The notes below the pieces were generated by a model. The model had not been told where the DNA came from, did no database searches, and was given only the letters and a program-made list of their open reading frames with translations. Shown piece after piece: positions 43,739 to 52,873 of a DNA stretch of 64,000 nt. The stretch comes from Enterocloster aldenensis (GTDB lineage Bacteria > Bacillota > Clostridia > Lachnospirales > Lachnospiraceae). Each line of letters begins with the position of its first letter. Position 1 is the stretch's first letter. The position numbers and the translations under genes were made by a program. The stretch lies in NCBI RefSeq assembly GCF_003434055.1, contig NZ_QVEX01000012.1, forward strand, positions 1 through 64,000, given 5' to 3'.

Positions 43739-45325
43739 ATGGGAGGGGATAATTTGAAACTATGTGATTTGAAATTTGGTAAAACAGATGCCTTTAATGA
43801 GTTAAAAGAATATGGGGCCGATTGGTTTAAAAAGGCTTTTTTTATTTATAGCAAATATAAAATGGACGATTTTATTGATGGTAAAAGCTATTATATTTGC
43901 GGGGAAAAAGGAACTGGAAAAACGGCCTTTTTGAGATATTTACAATGCGTTTTGGAGGAAGATGAAAACAATCTTATAATTCCTATTAGGTTTAAATCTG
44001 ATTTAGATAGCGAAGATAAAAAAGCTTTGATTAGAGCATCAGCAAATGTAAGAGAAACGATTGCAGAGGGGTGGGAAGAATTTAAGGATAGTTCTGATGC
44101 GGTAATTGTATGGCAAGTTTATATAATAAATAAATTATTTGTTACATGCGAAGAAGTAGGAGAATATCATTTTTTCGAAGATACAAAAGAGTTAAATCAG
44201 ATAAGAAAACTTCTCAAAATAGTTTATCCTGATTACAAGGAGAGAATTGTTCCTCAAATAAAAGGAGGACAGTTGAATGTAGAAACTAGTCTATTGAAGA
44301 TGTTGGATGCAAAATTACAATTGGAAATAGGATATAAAAATAAGAATGAGAATATAAACTTTAATAGAATTGCAAAAACAATAGTTAATCGATTTTCAAG
44401 ATTAAGATATGATAGAAACAGAGCATATATTATTTTTGATGAATTGGAGTTGTCAGTTCGTTCTCAAAAGGAACATCAAAGAGACATAAAATTAGTTCGA
44501 GATTTAATAATTGCTATTGATAAACTAAACGAAATATGTAAATTAAATGGTATGGAAATTTATACTTTAGCTTCAATAAGAACTGAAGTTATAAAAAGTG
44601 TATATACAGCAGGTTATGAGATAAATAAATGTATAGAAGATTATGGTATCATTATATCGTGGTATCAAAGAGGGGGAAATTATGAAAGTAATCAGTTATT
44701 GAAAATAATAGAAAATAAGATTATTGCGTGTGAAGATTCGAGAGGAATTAGTAATCATGGAGATGTATGGGAAAAATATTTCCCTAAATTTATTAATGGA
44801 GTCGAAACGAAAAGATATATTTTAAATTATAGTTGGATGCATCCTAGAGATATTGTGAGGCTTATGAATGGCGTTACATTTGAAGGGGCATCGGAGAGCA
44901 AATTTACGCAGGAGATGTTTGATCGCGCAATGAAAAAATACTCTTCTTCAAGTTGGATTGAGATAGTAGAAGGCTTGAGATTAAAATATTCAGAAGATGA
45001 CATTGCAGCTTTGAAATTGATTTTGAATAACGTTGAAGTGCCATTTACATATCAGTATTTATCGCTAAGAATTGAAAAAATGGCAGAGATAGACGATAGG
45101 GTGTTACATTTTAAAAAGAATCAAAGGTTGAGAAATGTTCTTGATGATTTGTTTGAGTATGGCGTAATTGGAAATACTGGACAAAGAATGATTTTTAAAT
45201 TTATGGAAGATGATGATTTAGCAGTCACGGAAGATATGATTATACATAAACCATTAAGAAACTTTTTTGCAGTTAAATCACGTCCCAATCAAAAAATGGA
45301 TGTATATGAAGAACTACAATTATGA
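43739..45325 (+). CDS. P-loop ATPase of the Sll1717-like type
   Basis: A 528-aa protein with Walker A GEKGTGKT (residues 55-62) and Walker B YIIFDELE (230-237). The domain after the NTPase core is helical and ends with a wHTH-like stretch (YQYLSLRIEKMAEID, LRNVLDDLFEYGVIGNTG). The layout resembles P-loop ATPases named Sll1717 family, found in defence neighbourhoods. It is a stand-alone gene with a good ribosome site (GAAAGGGG). Its function is not known. No nuclease or protease motif was recognised. Confidence 0.65.
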   Translation: MGGDNLKLCDLKFGKTDAFNELKEYGADWFKKAFFIYSKYKMDDFIDGKSYYICGEKGTGKTAFLRYLQCVLEEDENNLIIPIRFKSDLDSEDKKALIRASANVRETIAEGWEEFKDSSDAVIVWQVYIINKLFVTCEEVGEYHFFEDTKELNQIRKLLKIVYPDYKERIVPQIKGGQLNVETSLLKMLDAKLQLEIGYKNKNENINFNRIAKTIVNRFSRLRYDRNRAYIIFDELELSVRSQKEHQRDIKLVRDLIIAIDKLNEICKLNGMEIYTLASIRTEVIKSVYTAGYEINKCIEDYGIIISWYQRGGNYESNQLLKIIENKIIACEDSRGISNHGDVWEKYFPKFINGVETKRYILNYSWMHPRDIVRLMNGVTFEGASESKFTQEMFDRAMKKYSSSSWIEIVEGLRLKYSEDDIAALKLILNNVEVPFTYQYLSLRIEKMAEIDDRVLHFKKNQRLRNVLDDLFEYGVIGNTGQRMIFKFMEDDDLAVTEDMIIHKPLRNFFAVKSRPNQKMDVYEELQL

Positions 45326-45494
45326 TGATTGGGCCGTAACCATCCGTTATCTTCAAGTTTTATTGGTTCTTTGAAATTAAATGAATCATCTAAAACAAAT
45401 TTTGCTATTTTGAGGTATGCATGAATATCAACAGGGGGGAGACAGTGGCAGCTAAACCTGGAGAAAACTGTGCCTTTTTGAAATCATTTTTATA

Positions 45495-45514
45495 CACTCA
45501 CCACATTGTGAGTG
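45495..45514 (+). terminator. Possible terminator hairpin
   Basis: CACTCAC (45495-45501) pairs with GTGAGTG (45508-45514), followed by CGTTTGTTT. It lies between the first ATPase and repeat copy A. The rest of 45326-45524 holds no gene. Confidence 0.45.
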
Positions 45515-45524
45515 CGTTTGTTTA

Positions 45525-45650
45525 ATGTCTAAAGTACAAACCAATAAAAGGTTGATGATTTACTAGCAAGGGGATGTGATGCTGAAATGTCATCAATAAT
45601 GAGGTAACGGCATACTGCGAGGTTTGTGTCAAATTGTGCCGAAAATAGGA
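45525..45650. repeat. Island element, copy A (~126 bp)
   Basis: About 90% identical by eye to copy B at 47937-48063, both beginning ATGTC(T/G)AAAGTACAAACC and sharing GGTTGATGATT, CTAGCAAGGGGATG and GAAATGTCATCAATAATGAG. All frames carry stops, so it is not obviously coding. It ends 59 bp before the second ATPase gene. The two copies are in the same orientation and bracket that gene. Confidence 0.85.
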
Positions 45651-45709
45651 ACGCTGGATTTTACCATAAGATGAATTACGCATAAGTAAAAATATTTGGA
45701 GGTATACAA

Positions 45710-47815
45710 ATGAATAAAGAAAAATTTTTGGCTGTTTCCGATTCGCTTCGACAATATAGGAGGGCAGAGCTTAAAGATTTTGATAAAGATTTGGGTAATA
45801 GCCCTGCGATAGATTTGCTCTATACGGATCCATTGCCATCAAACGCTATTTTAGAACAGGTATTATCGTCTAATACTACTTTTTTGTTAGGAAGAAAGGG
45901 GACGGGAAAAAGTACAATTTTTGCAGAAGCCCAGTCTGTAATAAGAAAAAAAGGGGATTGCCTTTCTATATATTTAGATGTAAAAGCGATACATGATTTG
46001 ATAGGTAATTTTAATGTGCCAGTCAATGAAATAAATAATATTTCAGAAGGTGTATTGTATGAGCATTATCTTAGAAAAACTTTTTTGGGAGAAGTATTGT
46101 CGCAGATATTAAGTGAATTATCGGATACATCAAAAAAACTAAATATTTGGGAAAGATTGAAAGGGCGTAAGGGTGAAATATCCAAAGCTATAGAGCAATT
46201 TGAAGAATTACAAAAAGAAGTAAAAAAAGGAAGGCTGGATAGCACTGAGATTCCTATTTTACAGTTTATGTCTAAGAAGAAGCATGATCAAACAAAACAT
46301 ACAGAACATTTAGATGACCATTGCGAAATGATGGGAGAAGTATCTAATGGTGGATTAAAGATTATAGGAGGTTATAAAACAAATAATTTTGAAGAATTAT
46401 TATCAGATAATGAGGTGTATCAAGATTATTCTGATGCAGTGCTACACTCTTTTCCTTTTAGTGATATTTTAAAGAAAATTAAATCATATTTACAAAAAAT
46501 AAAAATGAATAAACTCATAGTTTTTTTCGATGATTTTTCTGAAATAGGATATCTTGATCAGCGTTTATTTGTGGATGTAGTTTTATCACCATTAAATAAC
46601 TCAAGTGATGAAAAAATTAAAATAAAAGTAGCAGGATATCCGGGAAGAGTATATTTTGGGAAAATAGATCCTGGTAAGGTCGACATTATATATCTTGATT
46701 TTTATAAATTATATAAAGATGCGGATATTCAAACGACAGAACGAAGATCTATTGAATACACGAAACGACTATTGCTTAGGAGATTTAAAGCATTTGACAT
46801 AAAAATGGAAGATTATTTTGATTCCCAAATAGATATCGATGAATTTGTAAGACTTTTATTTGAGTGCTCATTTAATGTGCCGAGAATCATGGGATTTGTA
46901 TTAAATTATTGTTATAATGATAGAATATCCCAGGGATTAAGAATAAATACTACAGCTATTAAACTAGCCGCGCAAAAGTATTATGAAACAGTGATAAAAC
47001 AATATTTTGAAAGGCTGAATAGATTTGCTCTGGAACCATTTGAAAGAAAATTAGATAGACATATTCAGGAAGAATTATTAAATACGATTATTGTAGAAGT
47101 GAGAAATGTCAGAAAGAAAATTATAACAAATGAGATAGGTGGGAAGTATTTTGAGGATATAAATAATCCACCCGCAAGTCATTTTTCGATTAGTAGAGAT
47201 TTGGAAAACATATTATCATCATTGGAGTTCAATTTTTTCCTGACTAAATATCATGAAATGAGGGATAAAGATGGTAATGAAATATCAATATATGCCTTAA
47301 ATTATGGCCTTTGTGAAATAGAAAATATTCCATGGGGATATCCGCGAGGAAGACGGGATGATAGAAGTTACTTCGTTCAGAGATGTTTTTCATATAATCG
47401 AGTGTTGCATACTTTTTTGGCAAATCATCAGACTATAACATGTAATGAGTGTGGAGCCTCTTTTTCGGTGGATAAAAAGGAACATTTTGAGTTTTTTAAG
47501 TGGATTTGTCCTGAATGTAAAATAGGAGTCTGCAAAGTAGTTAATTTGTCAGAAGGATATATACATGAATTAGAACAGTTAAATAAGGATTTAATGTTGG
47601 AAAAAGTTGAATTGGAAATTTTGGAGATTCTTATGTCAGAAAACCGATTCATGAGAGCGAGTGATATTTCATCATTTATAGATCAAAATTATCAGTTAAT
47701 CGGAAAACGGACAGGCAAATTAAGAGATTTAGGTCTTGTGGAAAAGAAAACTATAAATAATATATCTATGAATAAAATAACAGATATAGCCAAAGAAATG
47801 TATTTTGGTGAGTAG
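45710..47815 (+). CDS. P-loop ATPase with zinc ribbon and C-terminal winged helix, function unknown
   Basis: A 701-aa protein. Walker A is GRKGTGKS (residues 61-68) and Walker B LIVFFDD (269-275). Between them is a charged, partly coiled insertion (residues ~140-230). C578/C581 (CNECG) and C600/C603 (CPEC) form a zinc ribbon, and the last ~70 residues look like a winged helix (MRASDISSFIDQNYQLIGKRTGKL). The order resembles ATP-dependent DNA-binding sensors such as STAND/Orc-like ATPases. I do not recognise a named family. The ribosome site is TTGGAGG. It is flanked by two copies of the ~126-bp element. Confidence 0.7.
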   Translation: MNKEKFLAVSDSLRQYRRAELKDFDKDLGNSPAIDLLYTDPLPSNAILEQVLSSNTTFLLGRKGTGKSTIFAEAQSVIRKKGDCLSIYLDVKAIHDLIGNFNVPVNEINNISEGVLYEHYLRKTFLGEVLSQILSELSDTSKKLNIWERLKGRKGEISKAIEQFEELQKEVKKGRLDSTEIPILQFMSKKKHDQTKHTEHLDDHCEMMGEVSNGGLKIIGGYKTNNFEELLSDNEVYQDYSDAVLHSFPFSDILKKIKSYLQKIKMNKLIVFFDDFSEIGYLDQRLFVDVVLSPLNNSSDEKIKIKVAGYPGRVYFGKIDPGKVDIIYLDFYKLYKDADIQTTERRSIEYTKRLLLRRFKAFDIKMEDYFDSQIDIDEFVRLLFECSFNVPRIMGFVLNYCYNDRISQGLRINTTAIKLAAQKYYETVIKQYFERLNRFALEPFERKLDRHIQEELLNTIIVEVRNVRKKIITNEIGGKYFEDINNPPASHFSISRDLENILSSLEFNFFLTKYHEMRDKDGNEISIYALNYGLCEIENIPWGYPRGRRDDRSYFVQRCFSYNRVLHTFLANHQTITCNECGASFSVDKKEHFEFFKWICPECKIGVCKVVNLSEGYIHELEQLNKDLMLEKVELEILEILMSENRFMRASDISSFIDQNYQLIGKRTGKLRDLGLVEKKTINNISMNKITDIAKEMYFGE

Positions 47816-47936
47816 TTGCATAATTAGGTAATGAGACAATACTGTAATATAGAGTTTATACTCATGTCCGCCAAGGCCCAACTATGCCTTGTAGGAATCT
47901 TTGTCACACAAACCACATGTTGAATCTTGTTGTTCC

Positions 47937-48063
47937 ATGTCGAAAGTACAAACCAATAAAAGGTTGATGATTAACTAGCAAGGGGATGAGATGCTGAAAT
48001 GTCATCAATAATGAGATAGCGGTACACTGCGAAGTTTGCGTCGAATTGTGTCGAAAATAAGGA
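47937..48063. repeat. Island element, copy B (~127 bp)
   Basis: Second copy of the element described at 45525-45650, same strand, with roughly 12 substitutions and one extra base. It lies 121 bp after the second ATPase stop. The sequence between it and the terminator at 48222 has no supported gene. Confidence 0.85.
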
Positions 48064-48221
48064 AATAGTTTATTGCTGGAAGTAGAAAATGATACGATAG
48101 ATGAAAACTGTATGGACCAATTATGGAGCCCCGGTCCACTCCGTGGATGAAGGAATGATAAGCGGATGGTTCCTTAGGAGGAGGGATGTCAAAGGGATGT
48201 CAAAGGCATCTCAATGTTACA

Positions 48222-48251
48222 GAGGGCTGCCGCAATGACAGCCCCCCTTTT
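48222..48251 (+). terminator. Terminator at the island's right edge
   Basis: GGGCTG (48224-48229) pairs with CAGCCC (48239-48244), followed by CCCTTTTG. The region 47816-48221 before it contains copy B and no recognised gene. Confidence 0.6.
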
Positions 48252-48300
48252 GATATCAACCATATATCTGCAGAGGAATACCCCCACCGCCTCTGTCTGC

Positions 48301-49350
48301 CTATATCACATTTGCCTTTTTGCATTTTTCTGTGAAAAATGCAAATATCCCAAATGCCAGGATAATAGCTATGGGCGCAATGACGGAAATCAAACCATTG
48401 GGATTAACCAATCCAAGCGCCGGAATGACAGCAAATGCAAATACGGAGCAGAATAGCATGGAAAGTGACGGCGGGTCAACATATCCTTCCCCATATACAA
48501 AGAAAAGATCCGCAAGCAGATCGCCGGCATAATGTGCAAAGATACCAAATGCAAAGCCCCACAGGTAAACACTGATTTCGGAACATCCGGCATTATATGC
48601 CATCTGGGCGCCATAGGCGCCTACAAGTCCTACATGATGAAATACAGGGCAGGGAAGCCCGCAGCACATGAAGATTAAAAACACAACTGCTATGGCCCAA
48701 AGCGGAACAAATGAAATGCCTGCAATCATGGGATTGCCCACCTGTTCAGAGAACCGGCACATTTGATACAATAGCCATGCGGCAATAAAACCAACGCTGC
48801 CGCCGAACAGCCAGAACATGGAGCCATGACCATAGGTCATATGCGGAAGCCACTTGTTTTTACTGTTTAAGCCAAACCTCTTATCGCCTTCAGGTACCTT
48901 TCCCATGAGTCCCTGATTTCCAAACATGATTTTTGTAACTATATTAAGGATTACAATGGTTGCCGCAACGCAGTCAAAGAGTCCCGGAAGGAAGGTGCCA
49001 AGGGTTGTATTTATGTACCATCCTGCCACTGCGCAGATACCGCCAACTACTAATACATCTGTTTTCTGAAGTGAGCCCAATGGAAATGCCAGTCCCTTGC
49101 TGTCCTGTATATATCCCTTTTTCCATGCATAATTCATTGCACAGAGGGCTGGTCCAAAGGCTACCTGCGGCCCCAGGAACATTCCAAAGCAAATATTCCC
49201 GATGATGTTATATTCACATCCCGCCATAATGGAGAATACTCCAACAATAGAGACAAGAGCGGTAAGGATCACTGAACCGAGGGCCCCCATGGCAGTTGCA
49301 AGTACGCCTGAAATAAAGGCAGTGAAAATTGTAACAAGAATGTCCATCAT
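48301..49350 (-). CDS. Multi-pass membrane protein, possible permease
   Basis: A 349-aa hydrophobic protein with around nine to ten membrane helices (for example FTAFISGVLATAMGALGSVI, AIAVVFLIFMCCGLPCPVF, ISVIAPIAIILAFGIFAFF) and a cytoplasmic-looking loop FGNQGLMGKVPEGDKRFG. I do not recognise the family. The start has GAAAGGAAC upstream. It lies 26 bp downstream of the flavin oxidoreductase gene in the same operon, so it may carry that enzyme's substrate or product. Confidence 0.7.
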   Translation of the reverse strand: MMDILVTIFTAFISGVLATAMGALGSVILTALVSIVGVFSIMAGCEYNIIGNICFGMFLGPQVAFGPALCAMNYAWKKGYIQDSKGLAFPLGSLQKTDVLVVGGICAVAGWYINTTLGTFLPGLFDCVAATIVILNIVTKIMFGNQGLMGKVPEGDKRFGLNSKNKWLPHMTYGHGSMFWLFGGSVGFIAAWLLYQMCRFSEQVGNPMIAGISFVPLWAIAVVFLIFMCCGLPCPVFHHVGLVGAYGAQMAYNAGCSEISVYLWGFAFGIFAHYAGDLLADLFFVYGEGYVDPPSLSMLFCSVFAFAVIPALGLVNPNGLISVIAPIAIILAFGIFAFFTEKCKKANVI

Positions 49351-49376
49351 TTTCGTTCCTTTCAGGTTGCTGACAA

Positions 49377-51320
49377 CTAAATATCCAATGCCCTATAGTA
49401 TCCGAGCTTTACTGCTTCAACCACGCGGCCGGCTTTGATGGCGTCTCCGATTTCAAATACCCGGGGAGCCGTATTGAGAAATCCGTCCGCAGAAGCACGG
49501 TCCGCTTTCATACCTGCGGCAAGAAGGACGGTATCCGCTTCAATGAGGATTTCACCATCAGGAGTATTGCATACAATGCCGGCGTCGGTAATTTCTTTGG
49601 CGGTTGTGTTTACTTTGATATCAATCCTGCTGTCACGGATATATTTGTCCATGGCAACCTTATGCATCCAATAAGCGTCAGATGCCCAGGTATCCTTCAT
49701 TTCCACAACTGTTACATCTTTCCCAATCATATCCAGATAGATAGCAACTTCTGAGCCCACAAGGCCTCCGCCAAGGATTGCCACCTTTTGTCCTACTGCA
49801 GGCGTCTCACTTTCAAGTGCCTTCAGGCCGGTAACCTTAGCATTGTCAATTCCTGGAATCTGAGGAATGATGGGTTTTGCGCCAACTGCTGTCATTACAA
49901 CATCCGCGCCCATTTCTGCAACTTCTTCAGGAGTAACCTCTGTATTTAAGCGGATGTCTACGCCTGCATCCTCACAGCGCTTTGCAAGGACTTCAATAAA
50001 GTGATACATATCCTTTTTGAAGGGGATGTGCTGTTCATGTGCAATCTGTCCGCCAAGTTTACTGTTCTTCTCATAAAGTGTAACAGAGTGTCCTCTCTGG
50101 GCGGCTGTGACCGCTGCCTCCATGCCCCCTGGGCCACCGCCTACAACCACGACCTTTTTCGGTGTTGTTGCCGGGAAGCCATATTTATGTTCAAGCTCGT
50201 CGCCAATGACCGGATTAAATGCGCAGCAGTAATTCCTGTTGGATAAGTAATTGTAGAAACATGAATAGCAGCGGCAGCACTGTGTGATATCGTCTTTTTT
50301 ACCGGAAAATGCTTTCTCCGGGAAATATGGATCGGCAAGGGACTGACGGGCTACTTCAATGATATCAGCTTTACCGGAAGCAATGATTTCCTCCATCATA
50401 TCCACATCGTTGATACCGCCTAATGCAGCAACCGGTGTTTTCACATGTTTTTTGATTTCTGCAGCATATTGGACATTGCATCCATGTTCAATAAACATGG
50501 AAGGATGTGTGATTACAAATACGTCATTATTTTCATGGATACCGGCAGATACGTGGATGATATCCACCTTTCCATCAATCATCTTAGCCATTTCAACTGC
50601 TTCATCAATATCATATCCGCCGGGAATACACTCAGAACCGCTCATACGGAATTCGATTGGGAAGTCCGGGCCAACCGCTTCGCGCACCTTCTCAACCACA
50701 AGCAGTGAGAAACGCATACGGTTTTCCAGGCTCCCGCCCCAGCGGTCGGTCCTCTTGTTGAAGTATGGAGAAGCAAACTGGCCTAACAGCCATCCATGCC
50801 CGCCGTGGATTAAGACCATATCAAAACCAGCCTCTTTTACCAGCTTGGCAGCATTGCCGAATGCAGTGGCGGTTTCTTCAATCTGCTCCTCTGTCATGGC
50901 TTTTACAGGAACGCCCTGGGCATTTAATTCGCCATTTGGCCCAATCAGGGTACTTTTGGCAGCAGAATGGCTTCTGGCAGCACCGAATTTTCCGCCATGG
51001 GCTAATTCCATGGTAGCCATGCAGTTGTGTTTATGAAATTCATTTGCCATTCTTTTTAAGGATGGAAGGGACAAGTCATCATAAAGGATTACTTCTTTTG
51101 TGTGTGAACGTCCTACGGCTTCCACAATGCCAAGACCAATACATACGCTGGCTAAACCGCCGCGGCCGCGGTTTGCATGGAATGCAATGTCCTCTTCCCT
51201 CATGTGGCAATCCGGATCTAATTCTGGATTAGACATTGGCGCGCCGAAAATCCGGTTCTTAAATGTGACGCCATTGATTGTGATGGGACTGGCTAAATTG
51301 GGGTAGTATTTGTTTTTCAT
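49377..51320 (-). CDS. OYE-type NADH:flavin oxidoreductase / enoate reductase-like, Fe-S flavoprotein
   Basis: A 647-aa three-domain enzyme like 2,4-dienoyl-CoA reductase, BaiCD/BaiH and 2-enoate reductase. An FMN TIM barrel (SPITINGVTFKNRIFGAPMS, VHGGHGWLLGQFASPYFNKR-type) is followed by a Cys segment CCRCYSC...YCC and FAD/NAD domains (VVVGGGPGGMEAA, AILGGGLVGSEVAIYL). The usual CX2CX3C spacing is CX2CX2C here. It probably reduces an enone/enoate with NADH. AAGGAGG precedes the ATG. Divergent LysR gene upstream. Confidence 0.87.
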   Translation of the reverse strand: MKNKYYPNLASPITINGVTFKNRIFGAPMSNPELDPDCHMREEDIAFHANRGRGGLASVCIGLGIVEAVGRSHTKEVILYDDLSLPSLKRMANEFHKHNCMATMELAHGGKFGAARSHSAAKSTLIGPNGELNAQGVPVKAMTEEQIEETATAFGNAAKLVKEAGFDMVLIHGGHGWLLGQFASPYFNKRTDRWGGSLENRMRFSLLVVEKVREAVGPDFPIEFRMSGSECIPGGYDIDEAVEMAKMIDGKVDIIHVSAGIHENNDVFVITHPSMFIEHGCNVQYAAEIKKHVKTPVAALGGINDVDMMEEIIASGKADIIEVARQSLADPYFPEKAFSGKKDDITQCCRCYSCFYNYLSNRNYCCAFNPVIGDELEHKYGFPATTPKKVVVVGGGPGGMEAAVTAAQRGHSVTLYEKNSKLGGQIAHEQHIPFKKDMYHFIEVLAKRCEDAGVDIRLNTEVTPEEVAEMGADVVMTAVGAKPIIPQIPGIDNAKVTGLKALESETPAVGQKVAILGGGLVGSEVAIYLDMIGKDVTVVEMKDTWASDAYWMHKVAMDKYIRDSRIDIKVNTTAKEITDAGIVCNTPDGEILIEADTVLLAAGMKADRASADGFLNTAPRVFEIGDAIKAGRVVEAVKLGYYRALDI

Positions 51321-51360
51321 TTGTTACTTCCTCCTTAATAATGTTCTATGTACGTCCATT

Positions 51361-51389
51361 TTAACAGCATTGTTAATATTTTAACAGCA
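51361..51389. promoter_or_regulatory. Candidate LysR operator in the divergent spacer
   Basis: Palindrome TTAACA-GCAT-TGTTAA (51361-51376) followed by a third half site TTAACAGCA (51381-51389). It lies between the LysR gene and the oxidoreductase operon, the usual place for a LysR site. A TAAAAT -10-like element on the minus strand overlaps it. Confidence 0.5.
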
Positions 51390-51545
51390 GATAGTATTTG
51401 TGATTGCCACAATCTGGAGTTGTGCCCAAAAGCTGCCCGGAAATGCGGGAGTATGGCGGGAAAATGTATTTACCATCATTCATAGTTATGATAAACTAAA
51501 GCTGAGTCGGCAAGAACATGTTCTATATTTCGGTGGAGAAAAGTG

Positions 51546-52439
51546 ATGGAATTCAGACAAATCCAGTATTTTATAAAATTATCTGAAAGTACAAGTATTT
51601 CCCAGGCGGCAAAAGAATTGTTCATATCCCAACAGGCTTTAAGTAAATCAATCAAAAATTTAGAATCAGAATTAAACACACGTTTATTCCTTCGTACCAA
51701 TCAGGGGATTAAATTATCAAAGAGCGGGGTATATCTGAAAAATAAATTCCTCTCAGTGTGTGCAGGGTATGAGGAAGCAGTCAAGGAATCGTATCAATAT
51801 TTCCAAATCCAGCAAGGGACCATAACCATTGGCGTAGCGCCGGGTGTATTCCGGAGCTTATCTGCCAATTACCTTATAAATTTTGAAAAGCTGTATCCTG
51901 GCTTAAAGCTGGAGCAGGTAGAATTTCCCGATTTGGATATGGAAGAATATGTGCTTGCGGACAGCCATCGCTTTGCCTTGTCTACGAAACCATGGCATGA
52001 CCGGGGATTACAATATAACCCGCTGCATCGCGAAAAAATGTTCTTTATTGCGCACAAGGAACACCCTCTGGCCCGACAAAAGGAGATACATGTAAGCCAG
52101 TTGGCGGATGAGAATTTTTTGTTCTTTAACAGCCATTATAATATTCATTACAGGACAAAGGAAAGTTGTAAAAAGGCAGGATTTACTCCGCATATTATTT
52201 ATAAATCATCGGATGTAAGCCAGCTTGTGAAAATGGCGTCGCAGAAGCAGGGGATTTTGCTGTGTGTAAAGCATGTGTATGAAGAAAGCGCACATGAAAA
52301 TCTGGTGTGCCTTCCAATTGCAGATGAAGGGATGTATTGGGAGCTGGGGATTATATCTAAGAATTACGATAAGCTAGATAAAAAATCTAAATTATTTATC
52401 GATTATTTTTTATCCTGCTACAAAAATGGATATGAATGA
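51546..52439 (+). CDS. LysR-family transcriptional regulator
   Basis: A 297-aa regulator with N-terminal HTH FRQIQYFIKLSESTSISQAAKELFISQQALSKSIKNLE and a periplasmic-binding-like effector domain (GTITIGVAPGVFRSLSANYL). It is divergent from the membrane-protein/OYE operon and most likely controls it in response to its substrate. ATG 51546 is chosen because GGAG lies 8 bp upstream; a GTG one codon earlier is possible. Confidence 0.88.
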   Translation: MEFRQIQYFIKLSESTSISQAAKELFISQQALSKSIKNLESELNTRLFLRTNQGIKLSKSGVYLKNKFLSVCAGYEEAVKESYQYFQIQQGTITIGVAPGVFRSLSANYLINFEKLYPGLKLEQVEFPDLDMEEYVLADSHRFALSTKPWHDRGLQYNPLHREKMFFIAHKEHPLARQKEIHVSQLADENFLFFNSHYNIHYRTKESCKKAGFTPHIIYKSSDVSQLVKMASQKQGILLCVKHVYEESAHENLVCLPIADEGMYWELGIISKNYDKLDKKSKLFIDYFLSCYKNGYE

Positions 52440-52552
52440 AAATTTGGGGTATAGTGCAGGCGGGGCAATAAGTGCAGAAGGGGCTGTCACACCATTCCAT
52501 GGCTGCACCGCCACATGGGGAGCCCGCCATGATGTCAGCCTCCCCATCACAC

Positions 52553-52753
52553 CTAAGATTCCGCCCTCTGCATATGCTGCGGATAAGAAAAATGCACAGC
52601 ATCCATATAAGTCAGCCCATTCATATCATTGAGGCTGTAGCCGCAGTCATTTTCATGGTATCCATTCATGTGGTTCAGGTCAAAACGGGCAGACGGATTA
52701 TAGGTCAGTCCGTTCTGGTTTTGATAATCAGGATATATGGGGTATATCAGCAT
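52553..52753 (-). CDS. Small Asn/Tyr/His-rich protein, unknown
   Basis: A 66-aa protein supported mainly by a strong AAAGGAGG site 8-9 bp before the ATG. It is rich in Asn, Tyr, Met and His and has two related segments, LNHMNGYHENDCGYS and LNDMNGLTYMDAVHFS. No signal or membrane helix. It follows the DUF4397 gene on the same strand, 120 bp downstream. The composition resembles small spore-coat-like proteins, but that is a guess. Confidence 0.55.
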   Translation of the reverse strand: MLIYPIYPDYQNQNGLTYNPSARFDLNHMNGYHENDCGYSLNDMNGLTYMDAVHFSYPQHMQRAES

Positions 52754-52873
52754 ATAAAAAGCCTCCTTTCCGGTTTTTCTGTTAGGATGCCGGTAAAGAG
52801 GCCTTTTTATTCTTTGAGGCCGGCTGTTTCAGGGATGATCCCTGTCATCCTGGCTGTTATTGATATCACATGA

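Noticed and set aside
45525..45650. Element copies A and B as remnants of a coding gene
   Set aside because: Every frame has stops in both copies and differences do not favour third codon positions, so coding is unsupported; a decayed gene cannot be fully excluded.
48090..48220. A T-box or other riboswitch before the 48222 terminator
   Set aside because: No T-box GGTGG core, specifier stem or convincing junction; and no rightward gene follows the terminator.
42158..48221. A retron in the AT-rich island
   Set aside because: No reverse transcriptase motif (YxDD) was found in any large frame.
52515..52547. The ATGGGGAG/CTCCCCAT inverted repeat as a terminator
   Set aside because: The stem is good but neither strand has a T-run after it, so a terminator role between the converging genes is not supported.
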